Shown here: one piece after another, positions 26,299-35,732 of the stretch | Position numbering within the stretch: position 1 is the stretch's first letter | Layout of the letters: the number at the start of each line of letters is the position of its first letter | Assembly: GCA_963707695.1 (NCBI GenBank) | Contig: CAVPQY010000004.1 | Location: 62,001-126,000 of the forward strand | Length of the DNA: 64,000 bases | Direction: 5' to 3' | Source of the DNA: JAOPZW01 sp963707695 | GTDB taxonomy: Bacteria > Actinomycetota > Thermoleophilia > Solirubrobacterales > Solirubrobacteraceae | The notes under the pieces: model-generated | Seen by the model: the letters and a program-made list of their open reading frames with translations, nothing else | Database searches by the model: none | Told to the model about the DNA's origin: nothing | Position numbers and translations under genes: made by a program

Positions 26299-26811
26299 AT
26301 GCCCCCGCTGGACCGTCACTGTCTCTCCTGCGGCAAGAGCGTCCTGAGCATCGCGACACGATGCCCCGGATGCGGCGCGGAGCTGCCCGCGGTTCCGGTT
26401 CACCGGCCCCCAGCCGGCCGGAGCGTCCCCCCGGTTTTCCTGATCGCGGCCGCGGCGCTGCTCCTCGTGCTCGGCCTGTCGGCCCTGGCCTTGGCGCGCA
26501 AGGCCTTCGACGACAACGAAGTAGCGACCGCACCGCCGCCAAGCGCGGAGCCACCCGACCCGCTCGATACCGCCTCCGCGGCGGGCACGGCCACGGTCCC
26601 CGACTCGGCCCCTACTCGTGCAGCGGTGATCCGGGTCGCCCAGACCTGGACCAAGGTGCGCAGCCGCCGCAGCGTGCATGCGGACGTGGTCGCCATCCTC
26701 CTCCCGGGCGACACCGTGCTGGCCGACTCGCTCAAGGCCGGCTGGTGGCGGGTGTCCTTGGAGGGACGAGTGCTCGGCTACAGCTGGGATCGAACCCTCA
26801 TCGGCAACTGA
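26299..26811 (+). CDS. Zinc-ribbon / TM / SH3-like protein B
   Basis: A 170-residue paralogue of the protein at 22604-23161. The N-terminal ribbon CLSCGKSVLSIATRCPGCG shares LSIATRCP with protein A. A transmembrane helix spans about 38-58, an acidic and Pro-rich linker follows, and the SH3-like end has QTWTKVRSRRS, LLPGDTVLADSL and WWRVSLEGRVLGYS, again matching A. This copy reads without frame problems, so it is the better guide to the real architecture. No ribosome site is evident before the ATG. The zinc ribbon should be cytoplasmic and the SH3 domain periplasmic, perhaps touching the cell wall. Function unknown. Confidence 0.78.
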   Translation: MPPLDRHCLSCGKSVLSIATRCPGCGAELPAVPVHRPPAGRSVPPVFLIAAAALLLVLGLSALALARKAFDDNEVATAPPPSAEPPDPLDTASAAGTATVPDSAPTRAAVIRVAQTWTKVRSRRSVHADVVAILLPGDTVLADSLKAGWWRVSLEGRVLGYSWDRTLIGN

Positions 26812-26829
26812 GCAGCTCCGCCACGCGCG

Positions 26830-27519
26830 CTAGTTCAGGTCGTTCAGCACCAGGAAGTTGAACGGCTCTCCGCCCCCCGCGGCTTCCACCGCGATCACGG
26901 TCCGGACCTGCCCGTTTTCCAACGTGAGCGCCCCGCTGTCGATGATCACATCCTTGGTTCCGGTGGGCGTGACGCGCACCTGGTACGTCCCCGCGTTCGC
27001 CTCGACGTAGGGCAAGGCTTGTTCGAAGGCGACGTTGCTTGCGACCGGACTGGTCAGGGTGAGGTCCGTTCCGGGGTCCGTCACGTAGATGTCCACCGCC
27101 CCCGCGGCCGGTGCCCCGTGCACGGCCCGGACCCGGATCGTTCCCGCGGGAGGAGTGCCGTTGTTGTCGGTCAGCACCAGCGCCTCGATGTCGTTCAGCG
27201 TGTCGCCCACGATCACCGTATAATCGACGCCATCGGCCACCGTCACGTCCTGGTCGATCAGCGTGGTGCTGGTATTCGTTTCGGATATCTGCATGACGTG
27301 CCCCGCGGCCGACAGCTCGAGGTAGTCCGAGGATCCCAGGTACGCGATGTCGCTGGCGACGGTATCGCCGTCCAGCACCACGTCCAGATTGGGGGCGTCG
27401 GGCGAGACGTGTACGATCCGCAGGCGGCCCTGCCCTTCCGGGGCGGTGTTGCCATCGTCGCTGCAGGCGGCGCTGAGCGCGGCCGCCGCGAGAAGGAACA
27501 GAACGAGTGTGCGTTTCAT
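26830..27519 (-). CDS. DUF4397 lipoprotein
   Basis: A 229-residue exported lipoprotein. The signal ends in SAAC (Cys 19). The mature part is made of DUF4397 repeats: GRLRIVHVSPDAPNLDVVLD at about 31-50, and a second related unit starting RVRAVHGAPAAGAVDIYVTD. These Ig-like beta-sandwich proteins are common surface or cell-envelope proteins of unknown function. The gene is monocistronic and convergent with zinc-ribbon/SH3 gene B, leaving 18 nt between stops. Confidence 0.88.
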   Translation of the reverse strand: MKRTLVLFLLAAAALSAACSDDGNTAPEGQGRLRIVHVSPDAPNLDVVLDGDTVASDIAYLGSSDYLELSAAGHVMQISETNTSTTLIDQDVTVADGVDYTVIVGDTLNDIEALVLTDNNGTPPAGTIRVRAVHGAPAAGAVDIYVTDPGTDLTLTSPVASNVAFEQALPYVEANAGTYQVRVTPTGTKDVIIDSGALTLENGQVRTVIAVEAAGGGEPFNFLVLNDLN

Positions 27520-27653
27520 GGTGCCCTAGCCCTCCGCGTTGAGGTCCCCGCTCTGAAACGGCAGGGTACCGAAGGATTGCTCCGGCGACCGCATCGGCGG
27601 TAGTAGGATCCGCCACTGGCCGCCTCGGAGCCATGGTGATTGATTAGCCCTTC

Positions 27654-29411
27654 ATGGCCAACCCTCTGCTTCAGCGGCTTCCGGGCGTCCTCCCGTTCGC
27701 CCTGCTCGCCGGCTGCTCGACCAGCGCCCCACCTGCCCCATCCCCAACGCCAAGCTCGGTGAGCGCCGTCGCCGACGAGTATTACCGCGACTTCGTCGAG
27801 ACCCGGCCGCTCTCCGCGTTCGTCGCCGGCGTGCCGGAGGCGGCGCTGGACCGCTACAACGAGAACAGCCTGGCGGCGCTCGCGCGCTGGACGGAGCGGG
27901 AGGATGGCTGGCTGGCCCGGCTCCGAGCGATTTCCGAGAGCTCGCTCGCCGGCACGTCCGACGCGATCACCTACGCCGTCCTCCGGAACACGCTCGAATC
28001 GGCGGTGGGCCGGCGCGTCTGCCGGGACGAGCTCTGGAGCGTGAGCCAGCAGGGCGGACCGCAGCAGCTTCCCGGACGTCTGGCCACCAGTCAGCCGGTC
28101 GGCACCGACGACCTCCGCGCCAAGGCCCTCGCCCGCTACCGCAACTTCCAGCCCTGGCTCCGGGTCGAGATCGCCAACCTGCGCGAGGGCGTGCGTCAGG
28201 GCTACGTGGCACCGCGGATCGCGGTCGAGAACGTGATCGACCAGCTCGACGGGCTGGTCGCCACGCCACCGGACCAGTCACCCATCCTTGCCCTCGCCGA
28301 GCGGGACAGCACTCCCGGCTGGCGCGACTCGGTCGTGGCCGTGCTCCGCGACGCGGTCTACCCCGCCTTCGCCGAGTATCGCGAGTACCTCCGGACCGAG
28401 TACCTGCCCAAGGCGCGGGCGGAGACGGCAGTCGCCGCGATGCCGCACGGCGCCGAGTGCTATCGCGCGCGGGTGCGGAGCTTCACCACCCTCGACCTCG
28501 ATCCCAAGGAGATCCACCGCACCGGGCTGGAGCAGATCGAGCGGCTGGAGGCGGAGGCGAGGCCGATCGCGGAGCGACTGTTCGGGACGGCCGACATGTC
28601 CACCGTCTGGCGCCGGCTCCGGGAAGACCCCGCGATGAAGTTCTCCAGCCGCCAGGAGGTCCTCGACACCGCGACGGCGGCGCTCGCACGGGCCAGGGCG
28701 GCGCTGCCGCAATGGTTCGGCCGGCTGCCGAAGGCGGAGATGGTTCTCGACCCGTGCCTCCGGTTCGAGGAGAAGTCGGGGTGCCCCAATTCCTACACTC
28801 CGGCAGCTCAGGACGGCAGCCGCCCGGCACGGTGGCGGATCAACACCAGCCCCGGGCGCGCCTCGCGGGTCGACCTCGAGGCCATCGCGTTTCACGAGGG
28901 CTATCCCGGGCACCACCTCGATATCACTCTCGCCCAGGAGCGCCCCGACGCGCACCCGGTCACCCGAATCCTGGGCAACTCGGGGTACAGCGAAGGGTGG
29001 GGCCTGTACGCCGAGGAGCTGGCCAAGGAGATGGGACTGTACTCGGGTGACCTCGCGCAGCTCGGCCGGCTCAGCTCGGCGGCCTTCCGGGCGGCGCGGC
29101 TCGTGGTGGATCCGGGGCTCCACGTGCTCGGCTGGTCCCGGGAGCGGGCGATCGACTACATGCTGGCGCACACGGTGCTCTCCCGCGAGGGAGCGACGTC
29201 CGAGGTCGATCGCTACATCATCAATCCCGGGCAGGCAACGGCGTACATGACCGGGCGGCTGGAGATCATCCGCCTTCGCACCGAGGCGGAGCGGCGGCTG
29301 GGAGAGCGTTTCGACATCCGTGCCTTCCACGACCAGGTGCTCGGCAGCGGGCGGGTCCCGCTGCCGTACCTGCGCGCCGAAGTCGAGCGGTGGATCGCGA
29401 GTTCGAACTAG
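27654..29411 (+). CDS. DUF885 lipoprotein, predicted metallopeptidase-like
   Basis: A 585-residue exported protein. The signal ends in LAGC (Cys near 21). The mature part is a full DUF885 domain with the motif AFHEGYPGHHLDI near residue 412, an HExxxHH-like zinc site, and the downstream glutamate-rich EGWGLYAEELAKEMG near 445. Family members are thought to be distant relatives of thermolysin/carboxypeptidase-Taq-like peptidases, though substrate data are lacking. Length is normal. It stands alone. The final 4 nt overlap the stop of the convergent BON-domain gene. Confidence 0.88.
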   Translation: MANPLLQRLPGVLPFALLAGCSTSAPPAPSPTPSSVSAVADEYYRDFVETRPLSAFVAGVPEAALDRYNENSLAALARWTEREDGWLARLRAISESSLAGTSDAITYAVLRNTLESAVGRRVCRDELWSVSQQGGPQQLPGRLATSQPVGTDDLRAKALARYRNFQPWLRVEIANLREGVRQGYVAPRIAVENVIDQLDGLVATPPDQSPILALAERDSTPGWRDSVVAVLRDAVYPAFAEYREYLRTEYLPKARAETAVAAMPHGAECYRARVRSFTTLDLDPKEIHRTGLEQIERLEAEARPIAERLFGTADMSTVWRRLREDPAMKFSSRQEVLDTATAALARARAALPQWFGRLPKAEMVLDPCLRFEEKSGCPNSYTPAAQDGSRPARWRINTSPGRASRVDLEAIAFHEGYPGHHLDITLAQERPDAHPVTRILGNSGYSEGWGLYAEELAKEMGLYSGDLAQLGRLSSAAFRAARLVVDPGLHVLGWSRERAIDYMLAHTVLSREGATSEVDRYIINPGQATAYMTGRLEIIRLRTEAERRLGERFDIRAFHDQVLGSGRVPLPYLRAEVERWIASSN

Positions 29412-29872
29412 CCCGGGTTTGCGGGGGTGCCCGCACTGGGCTCGTGCGTCTCCAGCCTGTCCTCGAGGTCCCTGACGCCCCGCACCCACCGGGTCATCGC
29501 GATCAGATCCTCCCGCTCCCGCGCGGGGACCTGGCCACTCAGCGTCACGACACCATCCTCCACCATCACGACGACGCCGCCTGGTTGGGTGACGACCCGC
29601 CCCAGCTCGGCGCGGACCCGCTCGGCGAGGGCATCGTCGTCCTCGGCATCGGCCTGCATCCGCGAGCGCGCGTCGGCCACGAGCCCGCGCGCCCGGTTGC
29701 GCAGGTGCCGGGCCCGGGCGCCGAGGTCGTCGCCGGCATGGCGGCCGGCACTCAGGATCCGGTCCCGCGCGAGGGCGCGCCGGCGGGTGCCGCGGTCGGG
29801 GTCGAGCAGAAACATCAGGCCGGCACCGATCGCGGCGCCGGCCAGGAACGAAAGCACGGGATCACGTCGCAT
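29408..29872 (-). CDS. BON-domain membrane-associated protein
   Basis: A 154-residue protein. Residues 8-24 form a glycine-rich hydrophobic helix (SFLAGAAIGAGLMFLLDP) of the YtxH-like type, then an Arg-rich coiled region and a C-terminal BON domain (ERVRAELGRVVTQPGGVVVM..GVVTLSGQVP..REDLI). BON domains bind lipid surfaces and occur in osmotic-stress and outer-membrane proteins such as OsmY. The ATG at 29872 follows GGAGG at 9 nt. A stress-linked envelope role is the usual inference. Confidence 0.85.
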   Translation of the reverse strand: MRRDPVLSFLAGAAIGAGLMFLLDPDRGTRRRALARDRILSAGRHAGDDLGARARHLRNRARGLVADARSRMQADAEDDDALAERVRAELGRVVTQPGGVVVMVEDGVVTLSGQVPAREREDLIAMTRWVRGVRDLEDRLETHEPSAGTPANPG

Positions 29873-29940
29873 CGTCTGGTCCTCCCTGTGGAGAACCAGC
29901 ATGGGGGCGCGTGACCCACTCCGACTGTGACTCGGATCAC

Positions 29941-30177
29941 TCAGTGGTGGACGGTGTCGGTGTCGGTCGGCTTGGTCCCCTTCTTGTGCACGGTGTCGGT
30001 GCTGACCGTCGTATCGTAGTTCACCACCGCGGTGTCCTGCATCTCCCGCTTGGTGACGATGGTGTCGGCCGAATGCGCCGTCCCGCTCTCAGGGGTGTTG
30101 TCGTTGTTGGCATCGTTGCGCTTGTCGCAGGCGGTGAGGGCGAACAACGCGAGGCAAGCGGCGGCGGCACGTGTCAT
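29941..30177 (-). CDS. Small Asp/Thr-rich lipoprotein
   Basis: A 78-residue lipoprotein; the signal peptide ends in LTAC (Cys near 17). The mature peptide is polar and repetitive in Asp, Thr and Asn (KRNDANNDNTPES, then DTTVSTDTVHKKGTKPTDTD). An AGGAGGT ribosome site precedes the ATG at 30177. It is isolated between the BON-domain gene and a strong hairpin. No family recognised. Confidence 0.7.
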   Translation of the reverse strand: MTRAAAACLALFALTACDKRNDANNDNTPESGTAHSADTIVTKREMQDTAVVNYDTTVSTDTVHKKGTKPTDTDTVHH

Positions 30178-30259
30178 CGGGCACCTCCTTCCGGGGTCGT
30201 TTACCAACGGCGGTCGTGAGACAATGTGGCCGCCACGGGGGCCGTGGGGCGGTGACACC

Positions 30260-30296
30260 CCTCACCGGGGCGGCCATGGAAGGCCGCCCGGTGAGG
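30260..30296 (-). terminator. Hairpin after the DUF4394-like gene
   Basis: A 15-bp stem with one bulged G (30260-30275 with 30282-30296) and a 6-nt loop begins 7 nt after the stop of the minus-strand DUF4394-like gene. It lacks a clear T-run, so termination is probable but not certain. Confidence 0.55.
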
Positions 30297-30302
30297 TCGG
30301 GA

Positions 30303-31518
30303 TCATTTCCCTCCCCTGCAGGCGGCCAGGGCGTCGTTGGCGGCCTCCCCCAGACTCGGCGCGAGCAGGCGGATCCCGGACAGCCCGGCGCTCGCGGTCG
30401 CCTTCATGCCCTTGTAGGGCGAGTCTACCGCTTCCACGGTGCTCTGCACGAACTGGTCGTCCGGCAGCACCGGTCCGGGGAAGAGCCCCCACTTGTTCCC
30501 ATCGATGAGCTTGACCGTGTGCGCCCGGTTCTGCAGCTCACCCACCTTGACCAGCCAGGTGTAGAACTCGGTGTCCGGATAGTGGGGAAAGAATGGGCCG
30601 CTGTCCTGGGCGGGCTCCTGCTCTCCGTCGCTGTCCGAGCCGACCGGCCCCGCCATGAACTCGCCGCAGCGCAGCAGTTGATCGCGGAGATCATCCAGGA
30701 CCAGCTGCCGGTCGGGCATGGACCGCCGCCTGCACTCCGCCCCGCGCCGGCCGAACCGCGGCGCTCGCCTCCGGCGTGAGTCCGACGGGGTACCAGTACC
30801 CGGTCGCGGGGTCGCACGAGGCCACGATGATCGCCTCGTCGGCATCGAGCCCGTACGCCAGGTTGCGGCACCATCCCGGCTGTTTGGCGCTGTCGGGCAG
30901 GGTCGGATAGACGATCCCCAGGAGCGCGGGCGTGTCACCCTCCAGATCACTGCCGGCGCCGTAGCTGGCGTTGGGGTCGAGGCGCGCCGAGCCGTCGTTG
31001 ATGTCGATCGACCAGTTGCCACCCGACTCGGCGGCGATCAACCGGATGTGCTCGCCGTCGGGCTCCACCGACATGGCGAAGTGGATGTCGAAGAAGCTGG
31101 CGATCTGGGGCGAGAACGGCCCGTCACTGATGGGCGTCGCCTCGGCGGTGAGCGGGTCGATGCTGTAGACCCGGCTGTCGTTGCCCACGCCGATCAGCGC
31201 GTGATCCGACTTGCGGATGGCCAGTCCGATGATCCGCTTCAGGATAGGGACGCCGGTGATGCGCATGATCGCGGTCGGCGTTTCGATGCTGCCGCTTCCG
31301 AAGACGATGAAGTTGTTGGAGAGGTCCACGGCATACATGACCGCGCCTACCGGGGCCGGGCCGTCGGGAGTCTGATCGGGGCCCGGATCGGCCGGGTCCG
31401 AGGGATCGGACGGCGGCCCGCTGGGGCCATTGCCGTCGCCGCCGCAGGCGAGAGCGGCGAGGGTGAGGAGGGCGACCGCGAGGGCGCGGATCCTCCGGGT
31501 CGGGGCGACGATGTCCAT
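30303..31518 (-). CDS. DUF4394-like secreted lipoprotein, +1 frameshift near 30722
   Basis: About 404 residues after correction. The signal ends in LAAC (Cys near 25), followed by a Gly/Pro/Asp-rich linker. The main body has the DUF4394 style: MYAVDLSNNFIVFGSGS, ILKRIIGLAIRKSDHALIGV, and SRVYSIDPLTAEATPISDG. Good codon use then moves to another frame at GTCCATGCC. Removing one C joins it to MPDRQLVLDDLRDQLLRCGE and a 138-residue C-terminal part ending in AACRGGK. Alternatively, the last part is a separate gene starting at ATG 30719 and overlapping by 29 nt. A GGAGGT ribosome site precedes the start. Function unknown. Confidence 0.65.
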
Positions 31519-31738
31519 CGGGACCTCCGGCTTGAGTGGGAGCGCGGTGTCGATTCGATGGACAGGCTACCGGGGGCCGCTCACCCGGATGTCATCAGCA
31601 TCTCAAATGGGAGCACACCACCTCGGATGTTGTAGTCAAGCTTGGACATGAGGGCGGGCACTGCAGCCCCGGGGAGCGTGTCGCCGCCCCGGCCCGCCGT
31701 GGCGATCGAACCCCGCCGACGATCCCATCGGCTGGCGG

Positions 31739-32458
31739 TTACCAGCTGTGCGAGCTGATCGGCGGGGGAAGCTCCGGGGTGGGTTGGATCTGGAAGCGGA
31801 ACTTCTGCTGGACCCGTTGCCGCACCGGCCGGCCGGCCCGGACCGCCGGACGGAAGCGCATCCGGTCGAGGGCCTCCCGGACGGACCGGGTGAACTGCGG
31901 GTGATCGCTCGTCACGACTTCGATGCTGGTCGTGTCCACCTGCCCGGTGGTGTCCACCACGTAGATCGCCTGGACCATCCCCTGCACCCCCTTCGCGACC
32001 AGCTCCGGGGGATAGGCCGGCGCGGCGCTGCCGTCGTACCGCTCGACCATCCGGTCCACCTCGAGCACGCTGAACACGCTGTCGGCCACCAGGCGCTCGG
32101 CGGGGCCGAAGGGGAGCTCCGGACGCGCCCCGCTGCGCTTGCCCCACAGCCGGCTGCCGTGGTCGTCGGCGCGGATCTGGCGCCCGACCCCGGCGCGAAG
32201 GAGGTCCTTGCCGTCCGACAGGTCGCCGCCCAGCCGGCCCCACTGGATGAGATCGCTCTGATGGGTGCTGCTGGGCATACGGTCGGGGGGCAGCAGGAAG
32301 AAGACCCGGGCCTCGCGCTCGTCGGCCGGCAGCCGCCGGCCCCCCGCGCTCAAGACCAGGGCCACCAGCAGCAGCGCGCCGTGCGCCACGAGGCTCGCAC
32401 AGGCGCACTCCGCCGACAGGAGGAAGCTGCGCTCGGATTTGGAGGGAGTGTCGTGCAT
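31739..32458 (-). CDS. TonB-family energy transducer-like protein
   Basis: A 239-residue protein. One N-terminal transmembrane helix (about 17-36, LVAHGALLLVALVLSAG) is followed by a long polar linker and a C-terminal TonB domain: YPPELVAKGVQGMVQAIYVV, then FTRSVREALDRMRFRPAVR. In TonB systems this end contacts outer-membrane receptors to pass on proton-motive energy. There are no exbB/exbD or receptor genes next to it, so it may be a stand-alone TonB homologue. The ATG at 32458 was chosen because it immediately precedes a typical cytoplasmic stretch. It is divergent from the next membrane gene. Confidence 0.82.
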   Translation of the reverse strand: MHDTPSKSERSFLLSAECACASLVAHGALLLVALVLSAGGRRLPADEREARVFFLLPPDRMPSSTHQSDLIQWGRLGGDLSDGKDLLRAGVGRQIRADDHGSRLWGKRSGARPELPFGPAERLVADSVFSVLEVDRMVERYDGSAAPAYPPELVAKGVQGMVQAIYVVDTTGQVDTTSIEVVTSDHPQFTRSVREALDRMRFRPAVRAGRPVRQRVQQKFRFQIQPTPELPPPISSHSW

Positions 32459-32658
32459 GGCTGACCCGCACGTCGTGTGGCCGCCGTTGCCGTCACATAT
32501 ATGACGAGCGAACGCGATTCGGCAAGACGTCGGCCAGTCCCGGCCTGAAACGCGTGCTCCGGACCAGCTGCTGCCAGCCTCCGTGGCACACACCACCCGT
32601 GCGGACCCCGGCCCCAAACTCGTCCCCTGCACCACATCAGGCCCGCTCCGGAGCCCCC

Positions 32659-33159
32659 ATGACCGCCTCCATCGTGCCCGCCCGTCCCTTCCCTCCGGTC
32701 GCTTACGTCCTCGCCGGCGGTCTGGTCGCCGGGGCGCTCGACATCAGCTACGCCTGGCTCTTCTGGGCGGTGAAAGCGGGTCTCACCGCCCAGCGCATTT
32801 TCCAGTCGGTCGCCGCCGGGCTCCTGGGCAAGGCCAGCTTCGCCGGCGGCTGGCCCACCGCCCTCCTCGGACTCGGCCTTCACTTCTTCATCGCGACCAG
32901 CATGTCGCTCACCTACTACCTGGTCGCGCGCCGGTGGCCGCTCCTCCGGGAGCACCCGCTGGCCTGCGGTGCCGGGTACGGACTGGTGCTGTACGGCATC
33001 ATGAACTTCGTAGTCGTCCCCCTCTCCGCGGCTTCGGGCGGCTCGAAGGACCCGTTCTGGGTCGCGCTCAGCGTCGCGGTCCACATGCTCTTCATCGGCA
33101 TCCCTATCGCCCTCTTTTCCCGGCTAGCGCTGGAACAGGCGCCGCGTACGGCCGCCTAG
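32659..33159 (+). CDS. Four-helix membrane protein of unknown function
   Basis: A 166-residue protein with four hydrophobic helices, including YVLAGGLVAGALDISYAWLF near residue 15 and LHFFIATSMSLTYYLVARRW near 78. The pattern resembles YagU/DUF1440-like inner-membrane proteins, but I am not sure of the family. The ATG at 32659 follows GGAG at 6 nt. It is 34 nt upstream of the DUF4126 gene, in the same direction, so probably one operon. No catalytic motif is visible. Confidence 0.72.
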   Translation: MTASIVPARPFPPVAYVLAGGLVAGALDISYAWLFWAVKAGLTAQRIFQSVAAGLLGKASFAGGWPTALLGLGLHFFIATSMSLTYYLVARRWPLLREHPLACGAGYGLVLYGIMNFVVVPLSAASGGSKDPFWVALSVAVHMLFIGIPIALFSRLALEQAPRTAA

Positions 33160-33193
33160 TCGGAGCAACTTCGGGCCAGGCTATCTTGGGGCC

Positions 33194-33673
33194 ATGCTCC
33201 TCCTCCTCGCCCTGGCGCTCGGCGTCCTCGCCGGGTTGCGCTCGATGACCCCACCGGCCGTCGTCGCCTGGGCCGCCCGACTCGGCTACCTCGACCTCGA
33301 CCCCACTCCTCTCGCCTTCCTCGGCTCGGCTGTCGCCGCCTGGCTCTTCGTCGCGGCCGCCCTGGGCGAGCTCGTCGGCGACAAGCTGCCGTCCACGCCC
33401 AACCGCACCGCGCCGGGTCCATTGGTGGCACGGCTGCTCACGGGCGCGCTCTCCGGAGGCGCGCTCGCGGCCGGCGCCGGGGGGTCGCTCGCCGGGGGCG
33501 CCGTCGCCGGCGCGCTCGGCGCGGTGGTCGGGACGTTCGGCGGCTATCGCGCCCGCACCGGACTGGTGCGGGCGCTGGGGACACCGGACTACGTCGTCGC
33601 CGTCATGGAAGATGTGATCGCGGTAGGCGGAGCGATCCTGCTGGTCGCAGCCGCGGGTGGTGCGGCGGCCTGA
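33194..33673 (+). CDS. DUF4126 membrane protein
   Basis: A 159-residue protein opening with ALALGVLAGLRSMTPPAVVA, the recognisable start of DUF4126 proteins, followed by a glycine/alanine-rich hydrophobic bundle and the conserved AVMEDVIAVGGAILL near the C-terminus. Function of the family is unknown. It is probably co-transcribed with the preceding four-helix protein. Convergent with the galactose-oxidase-like gene, 12 nt between stops. Confidence 0.85.
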   Translation: MLLLLALALGVLAGLRSMTPPAVVAWAARLGYLDLDPTPLAFLGSAVAAWLFVAAALGELVGDKLPSTPNRTAPGPLVARLLTGALSGGALAAGAGGSLAGGAVAGALGAVVGTFGGYRARTGLVRALGTPDYVVAVMEDVIAVGGAILLVAAAGGAAA

Positions 33674-33685
33674 GACCCTCGACGG

Positions 33686-35601
33686 TCAGTGCACCCGCAC
33701 GATCTGCCCCGCCGACGGCACCCCGTTGCGATTCAGGATGAAGAGCAGGTAGTACCCCGGCGGCGCCTTCTTCGGGTCCGAGGGCGCCGTCACCTTCACC
33801 GCGCTGGTGGTCTTGGTGAAGGACAGCGAGTCCGCGCGCTGGCCGGCGTCGAACGCGTGGGTGACCGAGCCGAGCCGGATCCAGCGCACCTGGGTGATCT
33901 GCTGGGCGTAGCTGGTGTTCACCGTGAGCACCTGGTTGTACCCGATCGTGGTCTGGGAGAGGCTGGTGATCACCGGCCGGGCGCCCTTGAAGAGGTACGG
34001 CGGCCGGAAGATCTCGTGGCTCCGCCGCGCCGGGTACGCCTGTTGGCTGGGATCGTTGGCGTCGCCGCTCGCGCCGTGCAGGACCGTCGCGTCGGGGAGG
34101 AGCAGCGACACCGAGTGGTAGACCCGATCCACGCTGTTGGCGGCGAGCTCGGTCCAGTGCCCTGTCGCCGGATCCCACACCTCCGCGGCATGGACCGCGC
34201 CGGCGAGGTCGTTGAACCCGCCGCCGCTGGTGCCGCCGGTCACCAGCACCTGGCCGTCCGGCAGGATGGTCGCGTTGAGATGACGACGGGGGTGGTTCAT
34301 CGGATCGGTGTTCTTCCACGCCGGCCCGGTCGCATTGAGGTCGATCGTCTCGGCGGTGGCCGTGGGCGTGGCGGACCTGGCGTCGGGCGTGGACCACCCG
34401 GTGTATCCTCCGCCGCCCACCACCAGGATCTTCCCGGTCGCGTACATGACGGCCGAGCCGTAGTCGCGATTGAAGGGCCAGAGGTGCTTGAGCCCGGTGC
34501 TGCTGGTCCACTTGCCGCGCCCGTTGGCGGTCACCGCGTCCACGTCGAGCCAGCGCGCCTGGATTCGCTCGCCGGCGTAGAACAGCCGTCCGGTCTTGGG
34601 GTCCACGAAGTCGCGCGGGTAGTACGGGAAGGTGAAGCTCGCGCCGGGAAGGCGAACCCAGGTGCCGCCTTCCCAGATCTCGGGAACGGTCACCACCCGC
34701 GAGGCGGAGTCCCGCCCGGCCACGGTCACCATCTTGCCGTCGGGCAGCATCGTCACGGTAGGGTACCAGCGACCGAGCGCCATCTTGGGCAGCCCCGACG
34801 CCCAGGTCTCGCTCACCGGATCGAAGATGTTGGTGACCCGAAGCCCGCGGTCGTCGCCGTAGTGCCCGCCCGACACCATGAGCTTCCCGTCCGCCATCAG
34901 CGCATGGCCCGAGCAGAAGAGCATGTCGGGCTCCGCGATCGCCACCGCCGCCACGTTCGGCGGGCCCGACGCGGGGTTCCACAGCCGCGGCTCGAGGCCG
35001 AGGTCGTCCCGGTCTCGTACTTGCCCCAGGCCAGCACCTTCCCGGTCGGCAGGAGCGTCATGTGGAGGGGCACGATGTCCCATGCCACCGGCGCGTCCCA
35101 CTCGCCGGTGCTCGCCTCGGGCGGGAGCGCGCTCAGCGTCACGGTGGCCGAGGTGACCGACGGCCCTCCGGTGCTGAAGCGCAGGGTGTGCGGCCCGGTG
35201 CCGGCAATCCCCAGGTCCAGGAACTTGGCTGTTCCGCCGCCGTTCGTGGTGATGGCGAGCTTGCCCTGCAGGGTGCCCGAGCCGCTGAGGATCGAGGCGG
35301 TGACCGTCACGCCCGGCACCACCACGCCGTTCGCGTCCTTCACCACGACCGTCGGCTGCCGGCTGGGGATCCACACCTCCCGGTCGAGCGCCCCACTGGG
35401 TGGCTGCACGTTGATCTTGATGCTGGTGGGCGCCCCGGCCAGCATCGGCACGTCCGGGCCGGTCTGCCGATCGGGGGAGGCATTGTCGCCGGTACAGGTG
35501 ATCGCCCCGGCCGCGAGAGCGGCCGGAAGCACCAGCGAGAGAGCACGACGGAGACGAGCGCGCATAGGAGGCATGAACATGATGAAGGCGCGCCGATGCA
35601 C
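33686..35601 (-). CDS. Galactose-oxidase-like secreted kelch protein, -1 frameshift near 35013
   Basis: About 638 residues after correction. The signal ends in AITC (lipobox). A Big_1-like immunoglobulin domain follows (PTVVVKDANGVVVPGVTVTA), then a seven-bladed kelch body and a C-terminal DUF1929 domain. Copper ligands of galactose/glyoxal oxidases appear in order: FCSGHALM (Cys cross-linking), RWYPTVTMLPDG (Tyr), DRVYHSVSLLLPDA (Tyr-His) and THAFDAGQR (His). The frame breaks at KYETG; adding one G gives DDLGLEPRLWNP and the rest of the protein. An oxidase producing H2O2 from an alcohol or aldehyde is likely. The start is uncertain: ATG 35601 or one of the next ATGs to 35565. Confidence 0.83.
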
Positions 35602-35732
35602 GAACCGGGCCCTGGCCCGGCCGGCCGGTGCGCCTGGAAGTCCTTGATAAACAGAAGCTTACACTCTGCAGGCCTCGGGCCTGCCCGAGCCGTTGCGCCG
35701 GCCCTACGGCAGGCCGGCCGCCCCACCACTTC

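Noticed and set aside
31622..31690. 22-residue minus-strand ORF (MSKLDYNIRGGVLPFEM..)
   Set aside because: Short, no ribosome site, no family; the 220-nt gap 31519-31738 otherwise shows nothing convincing.
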